Assembly: GCA_026075535.2 (NCBI GenBank)
Contig: AP026544.2
Span: forward strand, 8,866,001-8,930,000
Source of the DNA: Tricholoma matsutake
Lineage: Eukaryota > Basidiomycota > Agaricomycetes > Agaricales > Tricholomataceae
DNA length: 64,000 bases
Direction: 5' to 3'
The first letter of the stretch is position 1. The number at the start of each line of letters is the position of its first letter. The notes beneath the pieces are model-generated. The model searched no databases and had not been told where the DNA came from. It saw nothing but the letters and a program-made list of their open reading frames with translations. Positions 35,801-46,800 of the stretch are shown here, one piece after another. The position numbers and the translations under genes were made by a program.

Positions 35801-36097
35801 TTTTCTTTCTTATTTGATACATGTACCATTACAGGTTTGAGAGCCCAAACTGCAGATTTCTCATGGTGGCCAAAACAAAGTGTCTGGGAGTTGTGTGGCC
35901 TCAATGTCGGCTACTGGTCATCTGATTGCAAGATTTGGTTCCAGTCACATCTTACATCCATACATCAGGGTGATGCAGTGCTGAAGAGCTCTCGGGAATG
36001 GAAAAAATGTCTTGCACTCACCAAGGATGCTCCAAGGCTAGCAAGAGCCATGGCGAAAGTTGCTGATGCATACATTAGTGGTGCTACCTTTTCATAG
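32881..36097 (+). pseudogene. Large fungal-restricted protein (WWPK family), two breaks
   Basis: The start at 32881 (MATG) precedes a 51-bp intron (32891-32941); the frame continues EKTTVFLHDGSHVLSSP. The first half contains ESWTAFFERWAELNLKKMNRE, GKKGATVYKWEEVDGFWVRK and CYDSFYNEWDLHPKFCPGRKW, a pattern that I recall from repeated Agaricomycete proteins. The second half (from about 34620) contains FVVVLLRSKHAGKLIPGKFWD, YVFCPWGLHPSR, LADYAVYRALLGSF and HAMHGILGMF, and ends over a second 51-bp intron (35784-35834) with ADFSWWPKQSVWELCGLNVGYW. A TAA at 34000-34002 and a frame change between about 34570 and 34605 break it; either could hide an unseen intron. The function is unknown. The length (about 1,050 codons) and low breakage suggest recent loss. 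Confidence 0.6.
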
Positions 36098-36930
36098 AGA
36101 GTCAGGCATTGGGCGACATGGATAATCATCAGGTTGTGAGTGGGTGATGGGTGGGCAATAGGTGGGCAATGAATTCAAAAACCCTCAATATCACTAATTT
36201 GGAATTGCATTCCAGCCCAGTTAAAAATGTAGATTAATATTTCCTGTATATTCAGTCCCAGAATCGGGTAAAATATCAATTGTATTCATTACCATAATTA
36301 TCAGATTAATATCCAATCTCCGGTATGACACAAAATCTGAATCCAAGTTTTAACAACCATGAATAATATAAACTGTCCCAAGTGAAGAAATTCTCAATCT
36401 TGTGTACATGTAATTTGCACATCTCTTCATTTTCCTACTGCTGGCTGTTCTTTTGGTTTCTTTTTTATTTGGATCTCAACATGCAGTGGAATCAGATTGA
36501 GTATTTTTTATATTTTATACTATTCTGGATTCATATTTACCATGGACTTGAATATTCTAGACCCCAATGTGTGATCTGTTTACAGCTGATATCATGTCGA
36601 TAGACCCCTGCACCACAGCTCTGTTAGAACCAAACAAACAACTAAATAGTGATGGAACACCATGCTGAGCCCTACAAAGCAAGCAACGACAAGGTGGGAC
36701 TTTGCCACCGCATTCAGCTCATCGGCATGTAGAGTTCCATCAGTGATAAAGCCAAAAAACATTTAAATAGAGGCCATTGTGAAGGGGCCCATCGACATGA
36801 TATTGGCTGTATTGTCTTGTTTCTTTGGCCTGACTGAGTTGTTGATGACTACCCGATTTCCCCAAGTTTCGACGTATAAGATGAATTTGTATGTGAGTAC
36901 CTCACCTATGTAATGGGATGCTTGCCTTAA
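36098..36930. other. No gene seen
   Basis: Very AT-rich. The short frame at 36382-36603 has hydrophobic composition but no start context or motif. Confidence 0.45.
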
Positions 36931-37657
36931 GGTAGAAGTCACCCATAACCAACAAATGTCACATGATCACTCCAAATAAGGTGAAAAAACACTGAGATGG
37001 GCCTTTAGCATACCACAGTCACCTAATAAAAAAAGTGCTTTCAGGGAATTGTGCCAAAAGTGATGTTTTTGTTGCTAAGATAGTCATTTTTAAAATATTT
37101 CATTCAGGGAAGCCGATATAACCTGTTGTGTGAAAAAATACACCATTTCACAGTTTTGGATTTAAGTTGGCAATCCCTCTGTTGTGCCATAAACCCCATT
37201 GTGCACAGGCATATGGTATGCATATCAATAAATCCCAGAAACCAGTTTTATTTTATTTCATCTCGGTTATATTTTACAAAGCTTCTAAATGAACCCAGCA
37301 TTGGGATGCATGTTAATGTCGAACAATGTAGAAACAAAAAAAAGTACTTTCTGAGATCTATTGATATGCATTCCGTATGCCTGTGAGTGACAGGGTTTAT
37401 GGCAGAATGGAGTGCTTGCCAACTTATATCCAAAACTGCGACATGGTGTATTTTTTCATGCGACAGGTTATATACGCTTCCCCGAATGAAATATTTAAAA
37501 ATGACTATCTCAGCAACAAAAACATCACTTTTGGCACAATTCCCTGAAAGCACTTTTTTTATTAGGTGACTGTGGTATGCTAAAGGCCCATCTCAGTGTT
37601 TTTTCACCTTATTTGGAATGATCATGTGATATTTGTTGGTTATGGATGACTTCTACC
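36931..37657. mobile_element. Palindromic foldback element
   Basis: GGTAGAAGTC at 36931 pairs with GACTTCTACC ending at 37657, and the match continues inward: the left arm to about 37260, the right arm from about 37325, roughly 330 bp per arm with scattered mismatches and a loop of about 65 bp. Both arms, read from outside inward, encode the same peptide fragment (EKIHH...VLD.SWQ), which shows that they are reverse complements. No transposase is inside. It is a foldback or MITE-type non-autonomous element; no clear target duplication was found. Confidence 0.85.
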
Positions 37658-38159
37658 TCATCCGTTTGCAAGAGCTAAGGTAGGTGTCACTCATTGTCAG
37701 CACATGGTTATGAAAGCAAAACAACCTACTTTTGCGACGGCTTCAACACTTGCCACATTATACCTTTTGCTATTCTAAGTCCTGAAAACTATAGATAGGA
37801 TGCCTATGAAAAGGTCTCTGAGCAGACTTTCTCCAATATTATACACTTGAAGGAATAATAAGGGTCACAATTTTGAAGTTGGGAACTTGTTTCTAAACAC
37901 TTTATCTATCTATTTCAATGCATTTGGGACAAGGTCAAAAAATTGCTTCGACATGATTTGGCCACATCACATGACCAAACACGTGACCTTTCCACCCAAG
38001 ACATGAGGCAAGTAAGGAGGAAGAGTAGAGGGGTTCAAATGTGAACCCAGCCACATGGATTGTTGTTGTCGAAGGCTGCTATTCACACAGTCAGATTTTA
38101 TTTCACAGAAATCTCAACTCAAAGAGTTTGTGACATCTCGTGCATCAGCAAAATCAAGG
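37658..38159. other. No gene seen
   Basis: AT-rich DNA; a phrase GCTAAGGTAGGTGTCACTCATT at about 37675 weakly echoes the outer end of the foldback element. Confidence 0.4.
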
Positions 38160-39840
38160 ATCGACTTATTTGGCTTATTTGGCTTAAACCCCAATTGAGG
38201 GAATTAAGGGGAATTAAGGAAAATAAGTTCATTTTTTCCCTTAAAACTGATAACCGTTAAGCAGATATAATCAACTAAGCGGTATAAGCAACATGTAAGT
38301 GAATTAAGGCCATAAGGAGCATGTAATCCCTTAAGGCCTTAAGGACTTTTTCAAATTTTCTTCCAAGTCCCTCTCAGCATTTCCCAAAAATGGAAATTCA
38401 AACTCAGCATCACTGACATCACATGTTGTTTGTGTTCAATCCACTGCTTCCACTCCACACCTCTACACCACCATATCCATGCCAGCCAGAGCAACTAGTG
38501 ACTGCAAGCAAGATTCATATTCTATCTATGTTGTAACAATGAGATGGCACCAAGACACCCACACCTAGGACGACGACCCAGGACAGGACCAGGAGAACCC
38601 ACCACTGTGAGCCCCTGCTTGCAGGGTGGATGTGTTATAACAGACCAATGACAACAGGGATGACAATGAATGGCCCAGCACCCATCCTAGCCATGCGAGC
38701 CACTGCTCATGGGGTGGATTGCAGGTGCTAGCAGACAACAACAAGGGACACTGGAAAGGGGAATGACAAATGACAAACAGGAGACCGGGATGCGAGGGAT
38801 GAATGATGAAGATGAAGATGAACCACAAGGGGGAGAGGATGATGACGACGAACGACAAACCACTACCACAGCACCTCTAACCACCGTGGTGAACGACTGC
38901 TCACGGGGTACAAATGGGGAGCAACGAGATGGGATGACAACACCAGGGGACCAGGATGGAGAGGGGTACACACGACGTGTGCGGTGAGGAGGAAGAGAAT
39001 GGTGATGGGGCCAAAAAAAAAACATCAAAAGGCGAGTTTTTTTCTTTCCCCTTTTCTAATTTCATTTCCTTGTGGCTAACAACAAAAATTTTAGGTAGTG
39101 ATTTTACTATTGACAACGACGATGATCGACCCCCACTACTGCTACAAGCCCCTGTTCGTGGGGTGGTTAGGTGGTAGCACGACCATATGCCCATGAGGAA
39201 GGCCACAAGGACGATGGGGTGACATGACAGCAGCACCCGCTGTAGCAGGTACCACAATGCAAGGAATGCCGCCACCCCTCACCCCCCCACCATCTCCCTC
39301 ACAGCGAGACGGGGTTTTTTGCTTTGTAGCATTGAGATGGCATGACGCCCAACCAGGACACCATAATGACAAACAGCACACCACCAGCCACCAGCCTCGC
39401 AAGCAACTGCTCAGGTGGATCGTGGGTGGAATGACAACAATGACAAGGCTGCCATGATGATGGGGGAGCAGCAATGATTGGGGGCAAAGGGGAACATTTA
39501 GGACAGTGAAAAGGGGTGTCGAGTGGGGGTTGGGTAAACACATGGGAATGACGGGAGCAGGGATGAAACCATAGTCAGCAATGTGCTTATATATTTTTAT
39601 TATTCTTATTTTTTTGCTTAAACTGCTGCTTAAGTTTCCTTATTGACATGGCTAGGCAGCCCCCTAAGAGCCTGAAAGTGGTTTAAGAAGTGATATAAGC
39701 GTGAATAAGGGGAATTTTGCTTAATTCAGCAAACGACCCTACTTATTCTAAGCAGAATTTCCTTAACAGCCATTTGCTTAATCTTCCTTAATTTCCACTT
39801 TAAGTGCAATAAGGAGACATTAAGCATAATAAGTTGGTGT
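38160..39840. mobile_element. Non-autonomous element with CTTAA-rich ends
   Basis: The left block (38165-38350) and right block (39615-39835) are both crowded with TTAAGG / CCTTAA / GCTTAAT / GAATAAGG words, as in subterminal repeats of cut-and-paste transposons. Between them lies the CTGCTCATGGGGTGGA minisatellite family (38580-39450) and no transposase. The element lies directly against a transposase tail (39846-40254), which it may have interrupted. Extents are approximate because exact terminal repeats were not resolved. Confidence 0.5.
38580..39450. repeat. GC-richer minisatellite family, copy 2
   Basis: Cores CTGCTTGCAGGGTGGA, CTGCTCATGGGGTGGATTG, CTGCTCACGGGGTA, CTGTTCGTGGGGTGG and CTGCTCAGGTGGATCGTGG recur with ACAACAA/ATGACA spacers, as at 16930-17500. 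Frames over this stretch are repeat artefacts. Confidence 0.65.
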
Positions 39841-39845
39841 TGGAC

Positions 39846-40254
39846 TTTCCTGATGTGGACACATATGTGATTTCTACCTGAAATATCACTGTGAGCTTAA
39901 TTTTATTGAACAGTACTGGGGCGCTGCAAAACTCCGGTATCGAACATTGATGCGCATGTCAAATGTCGTCAAGATGGAAAAAAACATGCTTGCATGTCTG
40001 GATGATGTTCCTCTTCTTCAAATGAGGCAGTTTGTTCCTTCCTAGCATTTGCTATCTCATTTTTTTTGCTAATACATGTCTACACTCTACAGATATGGGA
40101 ACCGTTCCGCACATTTCATATCCGCTTATGACCAGGGCTTGTCTGGTGCTGAAGCAGCTTGGGCAAACCATAAATATCATGGTCATCAGACCCTCCCACC
40201 TGTAATGGCTGCAAGTGCACAACATGCCAATCCTGATCCGCCATCCCACCTGTA
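39846..40254 (+). pseudogene. DDE endonuclease-type transposase, C-terminal fragment
   Basis: Reads YHCELNFIEQYWGAAKLRYR (with the ELN-E catalytic-end context), then MEKNMLACLDDVPLLQMR. After an intron-like gap of about 68 bp it continues NRSAHFISAYDQGLSGAEAAWANHKYHGH and ends PPSHL-stop at 40252-40254. This tail is common in Agaricomycete DDE transposases that I cannot name more exactly. The catalytic core upstream is missing and its place is taken by the CTTAA-end element. The gap's 5' side lacks a clear GT donor (a GC..AG intron is possible). Confidence 0.6.
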
Positions 40255-40410
40255 GATCTCCTTACTCCTGTTGCCAATAAATTTTTGAAATTTTTTTTTG
40301 TTGAACATTTGGCCAGTCTTGGTGCTTAGTAAGCTGCTTATGTAAGGGTGCCAACAATGGGTAATGCCTACCTTATTCTCCACCTATCCTTCCCACAGTA
40401 TATCACTTAT

Positions 40411-41495
40411 GAGCTTATGACCCATGCCTTTGTCATGGCATTCACTCACGTTGCTTGCTCAGCCTGACTCCGGATGGGCCAGCTCGCATGTACATGACTC
40501 AATGCTTAATTCTATGACAGGTACACAATTCTTCAGTTGAAGTCCTGCATATATTACACAATATTTAATCCAATATGGGTTCACAATTCTTCAGTTGACT
40601 TGGGACCTTTGGCCAAGTCAATGTGGGGGGGCTGTTGCTCTCTTACTACTGTTCCCATCCCCATGCCCCATCACTCCATCCCCATCACCCCATCCCTATC
40701 TCCTTATCCCCTCCTCCTCCTCACCCCATACCCCCTCCCCCCATGTCCCCATCCCCATCACCCCCTCCTCTTTACCCCCTCCTCTTTACCCCCTCCTCTT
40801 TACCCCCTCCCCATCATCCCATCACCCCCTCCCCATCACCCCATCACCCCCTCCTCATCACCCCATCACCCCCTCCCCATCACCCCATCACCCCCTCCAC
40901 TTACCCCCTCCCCATCACCCCATACCTATCTCCTCATCCCCCTATCCCATCACCCCCTCCACTTTACCCCCTCCCCATCACCCCATACCTATCTCCTCAT
41001 CCCCCTATCCCATCATCCCCTCCCCTTTACCCCCTCCCCATCACCCCCTCCCCATCTCTTCATTCCCCCCTCCTCTTCACCCCATCCTCCTCTCCCCATC
41101 ACCCCATCACCCTCTCCCCATCACCCCATCCCCCCCTCCCCCTCCCCATCCCCATCAACTCCCCCCTCCCCCTCCCCATCCCCATCAACTCCCCCCTCCC
41201 CCTCCCCATCCCCACTCTCCTCCCTCCCCCTCACCCTCACCCATTCACCCCCTCACTCCCATCCTCACCCTCACCCCCCTCCTCCTCCCCCTCATCCACT
41301 CCCCCCTCACTCTCCTCCCCTCCCCCTCCCCAGTTTCCTCTCACTCTCCCCCCTCACTCTCCTCCTCCTTTCACTCAGCTCACCCAGACAAAAATTCAAA
41401 CTCAGCTATATTTGTCAGGATTGGTCAGACCTGACTAAGGCTGACCAATTTTACATAATCGTTCCCACAAAAAGGTTGTCCCATATGCATGTTAC
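40411..41495. repeat. Tandem duplication, unit 1 (1085 bp)
   Basis: Begins GAGCTTATGACCCATGCC and holds about 240 bp of unique-looking sequence (with CTTCAGTTGACTTGGGACC), then a C-rich array, then CAGACAAAAATTCAAACTC to ACATAATCGTTCCCAC. The whole is repeated from 41496, the second copy being split by the LTR retrotransposon. Confidence 0.8.
40655..41385. repeat. C-rich array (CCCCATCA family), copy 1
   Basis: About 730 bp of CCCCATCACCCC, CCCCTCCCCATCA and TTTACCCCCTCC units on the plus strand, almost free of G. All three plus frames are open over 270-320 codons because no stop can form; these are not genes. The minus strand has dense runs of four or five G and should form G-quadruplexes readily. 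Confidence 0.9.
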
Positions 41496-41819
41496 GAGCT
41501 TATGACCCATGCCTTTGTCATGGCATTCGCTCGCGTTGCTCGCTCAGCCTGACTCCAGATGGGCCAGCTTGCATGTACATGACTCTCTATGACAGGTACA
41601 CAATTCTTCAGTTGAAGTCCTGCATATATTACACAATATTTAATCCAATATGGGTTCACAATTCTTCAGTTGACTTGGGACCTTTGGCCCCAAGTCAACA
41701 TGGGGGGGGGGGGTTGCTCTTTCACTACTTTGCATGTCTGACTCTACTACAGTCACATGCTTCTTCAGTTGACTTGGGACCTTTGGCCAAGTCAATGTGG
41801 GGGGGCTGTTGCTCTCTTA

Positions 41820-41824
41820 CTACT
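41820..41824. repeat. Target-site duplication CTACT, left
   Basis: CTACT abuts the left LTR (TGTTAG at 41825) and is repeated at 48022-48026 after the right LTR. The unoccupied site is seen in duplication unit 1 as CTTACTACTGTTCCC. Confidence 0.95.
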
Positions 41825-42225
41825 TGTTAGGAAACCACCCCATTACCTAATAAACTTTCATTTTATTTTATTATGTTGAATTACGCTACATGATGCCAAA
41901 TGACGCTACATTTTGATAGCGTGAGAGTTTTATTTTGCACGCATCAAAATGTATGCGCATGTACGAGTGCATCGGTAACAACAATGTACAATATATGTAA
42001 CATAGTATATAAACCCTAAATATATGCCTAGGGGACCCCAGTTGTGTTCTCTTAGGTATTCCACCTACATTTTTGGTGTGAAAGGCCTATCTCAACAAAC
42101 TCACCTATTAATAACCCCTCGCATCAAAACCATCAATTCCCCCATCATGAGCGTGGATCCCGCCCCCTTCTTGTAGAGAGAACCCGCACAGTCTTAGCTA
42201 GCAGATAGTGGGTGTTGCCCTAACA
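41825..42225 (+). repeat. Left LTR (401 bp)
   Basis: Starts TGTTAGGAAACCACCCC and ends GCCCTAACA. A TATATAAACCC sequence at about 42005-42016 could serve as TATA box. Same length as the right LTR. Confidence 0.95.
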
Positions 42226-42711
42226 GAAGAACACAACTTCCCATATCAGTGCGCCTTCTCTTACTTGCGCATACATCATTGTTTCACCGCGCCACATCCG
42301 ATTACTCATCCTTTCGGCATGAGCCGGAAGTACTTGTATATACATAATCTACCTTTTCTTTCATAAGCCGATGCCAGGCCTCGCCTTACATTGCGACTGC
42401 CAGTGATCGAGAGGCAGCGCTCGTCATTAGGACAGCTGCAACCAGACAACCAATCAGATCTGGTTTAGTTACGATTTACATTACTCTATTTGGACGACTA
42501 TTTTAGTTACAAGCTGAATTCAGTGATATCTCCGAGATCAGGCACTGTTGGAAGGGTTGTTGATCCAAAGTATCAAAATAGGCGCCCGACGAATGACGAA
42601 CCATTGACGAACCTTGACGAACCTTATCACGTGACCCGTAGACATTTGGAGAGGTCTCGAAGGAAAACTTTGAATTTGTCAAAGAAGTGATTCATCACAG
42701 ATTCTACAATT
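42226..42711. other. Retrotransposon 5' leader
   Basis: Untranslated leader between the left LTR and the gag start. A frame at 42490-42690 has no family motif. It should contain the primer-binding site and packaging signal, which I cannot place. Confidence 0.5.
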
Positions 42712-43800
42712 ATGTCCGAACCTTCAACTTCTAATCCTGGTCCTAATCCTGTTCCCATACCAGCACTAGAGGCGAAAATTGATGCGCTCACAGTGCAAAT
42801 GTCGCAATTAGTGTCAGTATTGGCAGCATCACAGCCCAGACAAGCGGAAGTACAGCCAGAGATGACAGGAGAAAGAGATGATGAGATGGAGGAGATGGTG
42901 GAGTGGATATCACAGGAGGATGAGATGGTGGAGAAATCTGGAAATGGAAAAGCACACTTACCTAAGTATGCACCCCCGCAAATCTTTGACGGTACCATGG
43001 AGAATACAAAATCCTTCATCAGCTCTATAGTATTATACATCCATGGGAGGAAGCCAGAGTTTCGTACAGCTGAGTCTAGGATTATGTTTGCTCTCTCATA
43101 CATTCAGGGGGGGAAAGCACAGTTCTGGAGAAACAAGGCTATTAATCAAATTGCTGCGGGAAATAAACCATTTGCAACCTTCAAGGAATTTCTGGAGAGA
43201 TTGGAGGCACAGTTTGGAGACCCTAATAGCCAATGCAAAATTAAAAACCATGCGCCAAGGTTCCTTAACGGCAGATGAATTTATTTTGCAGTTCAAAGCA
43301 GAAGCTTCGCAAACGGACATGGGAGAAGCCACGTTGATAGAGTTTTTGAAAGCAGGATTAAATCCCTCTTTATTCAAGTCTATCTACTGACTACCTTCTA
43401 TGCCAGAGAAGTTGGACAAGTGGTATAATTGGGCAATGCACCTTGACCGGCAATATCGGCAGGAACAGGCAGAGTCAAAGTTGATGTATGGAAGTAGTAA
43501 ATTTGGAAAGTCATCAGGAGGAAAGTCCGAGAAAGGAAAGGCACCTCAGGTGCAAGCTCCGAGGGCACAGCCACCAGCCATGGCAGTGACACCTATAGTT
43601 ATGGAGTCAGCAGCACCAGCAGAGGCAATGGAGGTTGATCAAGTGGGGAGATGAGCCCCACTTAAATGTTTTAACTGTGGGCAGTTAGGACACATTTCTA
43701 AGTATTGCAAGCAGAAGAGAAAGATCAGGGGAGCTACAATCGAGGAAGTGAAGCCGGAGGAAGGCAGGCAGAAGAATTTTGTGGAAGAGTCCCAGTGAAG
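42712..43800 (+). pseudogene. gag: gag (capsid/nucleocapsid) of the LTR retrotransposon
   Basis: The start ATG at 42712 (MSEPSTSNPGPN) is followed by a coiled stretch and the Retrotrans_gag domain: PPQIFDGT, SYIQGGKAQFWRNKA, FKEFLERLEAQFGD. A one-base frame change at about 43230 leads to LTADEFILQFKAEA and LDKWYNWAMHLDRQYR. TGA stops at 43388-43390 and 43652-43654 interrupt it at sites where Arg fits. The CCHC zinc knuckle (C-x2-C-x4-H-x4-C) lies at 43667-43708. Capsid assembly and RNA binding are the family roles. The frame moves back near 43790 on entry to pol, which may be a programmed shift or an indel. Confidence 0.88.
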
Positions 43801-46800
43801 GTTTCCCCATTGGTGACCCAGAATCGTTACAATGTATTAGTATCTGAGGAAACCCAGAGTAAATCAGAAAAGGAAATCAAGGAGGAGTACAACTGTTGTC
43901 AATCACGTGACAATTTTCACATGTCATTTCCGAAAACCCCTAAATTCTTTATTCGCTCTGCATGAATAGAACCCAAAATCACCTTGACTGTGGGACTGAA
44001 GACAGTAGACATGCATGCAGCTATTGATGTGGAAGCATTGCTTGACAGTGGTGCTACAGGATTATTTATTAATCAATCCTTAATTACTGGAAATGGTATT
44101 AACACACGCAAGCTGGTGCAACCTATAATGGTGTACAATATTGACAGAACAGTCAATCGTGGAGGAACTATCAAGGAGGAGGTGACTATGGTACTAAAGT
44201 ATCAGGAGCATCAGGAGCGAGCCATATTCAAAGTGTGCGATCTTGGGAAAACCAATCTAATAATAGGATGTCCGTGGTTACGGAAGCATAATCCCAAAAT
44301 TGATTGGAAAACTGGGAAAGTACAAATGACTCGTTGTCCTAAGGAATGTAATGTGTATGGGAGGAAGATGAAGAAGGAAAAAAGGAAAAAGAAAGAGAAA
44401 GAACGTCCAAGAAAGTATTCTGTTATGATGGAGGAAGTGGAGGATGAGGAAATGCCAAATGGGGAAGTTCCGATCATGATCGAGAAAGAAGAGCAGAAGC
44501 AAACCTTTAGAGCAGTTCATGGAGGACAGTCATGGGACAAGAATATCATGAAGGTGGAGAAGCCAGTGGAGGAATGGGTGCCAAAAGTGTATCATGAACA
44601 TTTGTCAGTGTTCCAAAAGAAGGAGTCTGAGCGAATGCCAGTGCGGAAGCCATGGGATCATGCGATTGAGATGAAGCCCGGGTTTGTGCCAAAGAAGTCA
44701 AAGGTATATCCATTATCTCCGATGGAACAAGAAGAAGTGGATGCATTCCTGAAGGAGCAATTGCGCAAAGGATACATACAACCTTCGAAATCACCGCAGA
44801 CATCACCAATATTCTTCGTGCCCAAAAAAAACCAAAGGAAGAGGATGTGTACCGATTATAGGTATCTGAATGAGTGGACAGTGAAGAATGCGTACCCCCT
44901 GCCATTGATCTCAGAAATAATTGATAAGGTGGGAAAAGCCAAGGTCTTTACAAAATTGGATTTACGATGGGGATACAACAATGTACGAATAAAGAAAGGA
45001 GATGAGTGGAAGGCTGCATTTGCCATGCATTGAGGATCCTTCGAGCCGCTTGTCACATTTTTTGGGATGACTAATAGTCCCCCAACCTTTCAAAATATGA
45101 TGAACGACATTTTCAAGGACATAATAGACAAAGGCGTGGTAATAATATTTATTGACGACATTCTGATATTCACGGAGGATGAAGAGAATCATGAGGCGAT
45201 AGTGCAGGAGGTGTTATGGAGGTTGGCAGAGAATGATCTATTTTTGAAACCAGAAAAGTGTGTGTTTGGGGCAAGCAAGATCAAGTTCCTAGGATTATTG
45301 GTTGGCCCTGATGGGATCAAAATGGATCCGATCAAGGTACAGGCGATCACAGATTGGCCTGTGCCCACCCGTGTCAAGGAGGTTCAAGCCTTCTTGGGAC
45401 TCGCAAATTATTATCGTCGCTTTGTGCACAATTTTTCTAAAATTGCCGCACCCTTACATAACCTTACATGAAAGGGAGTAGTATGGAGGTGGGGAGAGCA
45501 GCAGCAGACAGTGTTTGAGGAGTTGAAGAGGAAGTTTGTGGAGGGACCAATATTAGCCCCAGTAGATTTCACATGCCCTTTGCGAGTGGAATCCGATGCA
45601 TCCAATTTTGCTACTGGAGCAGTATTATCAATGCTGTGCAAAGATGACAAATGGCATGCTTGTGCATACTTGTCAAAAGGGTTGAATGATGTGGAGAGGA
45701 ATTATGATGTGCATGACAAAGAGATGTTGGGGATAATACGAGCATTGGAGGCATGGAGGCATTATTTGGAGGGATGTATGCATCAGATTGAGATCTGGAC
45801 GGATCATCAAAATCTGCAATACTTCATGTCCACTAAAAAGCTTAATCGCCGGCAAGCGCGTTGGGAACTATTCCTATCATGTTTCAACTTTCACTTGGTC
45901 CATAAAGCGGGAAGCTTAATGAGGAAAGCAGATGCATTATCCAGACGTATTGATCATAAAAGGGGGGTGGAGGAGGACAATAAAAATGTTACCTTACTCA
46001 AACCCGAATACTTTCGCATTTGCACTATGCGTCAAGGGCATCTATTAATAGATAGCTCGAAAATGGAAATGTTGTCTAAAATTAGACAATGTTCGGAAAT
46101 GGATGATGAAGTAGTGGAAGCCGTGAAAGCTCTGAAGGGAGAGAAGAAAGTTAATATCAAAGGAGACGAATGGGCTGAGGAACAAGGGTTGGTGTTGTTT
46201 TGAGGAAAAGTGTATGTACCGAAGGATCAGGATTTGCGAAGGGAGATTGTCCGGTTACATCACAATACGCCGATTGCCAGACACCCAGGAAGATGGAAGA
46301 CGTTGGAATTAGTAATGAGAAATTATTGGTGGCCCGGAATTTCAAAGTATGTGTTGGGGTATGTGGATGGATGTGATATGTGCATGAGGGGGAAGAAATT
46401 TCCAGAGAAACCTGCAGGAAAATTAATGCTGAACCCTATACCTAAAGCGCCGTGGCGAGATATATCTGTGGATTTTATTACCGGATTACCCAAGGCTCAA
46501 GGGTACAATGCAATATTTGTAGTATGCAACCGCTTTACAAAGGAGGTCCATATTATTCCTACTACTACAGAAACCTCATCATTGGGCTTGGCGCGCCTCT
46601 ATCTAAATCAGGTATGGCGGTTACATGGGTTACCCGATACCGTTATCTCCGATCGACCACAATTTGCTTCCGCGTTTATGCGAGAACTAAACAACATATT
46701 GGGAATTCAAACTAAATTATCTACGGCATATCACCCGCAGACTGATGGGCAGACAGAGAGAATGAATCAGGAGTTGGAGCAGTACCTACGTATGTTTGTC

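Noticed and set aside
40537..41505. Proline/serine-rich ORFs of 270-323 codons (also 48004-49010)
   Set aside because: C-rich arrays with no G on the plus strand cannot form stop codons; all three frames are open equally.
42226..42260. A primer-binding site directly after the left LTR
   Set aside because: I could not match 12 or more bases to a tRNA 3' end with confidence, so none is annotated.
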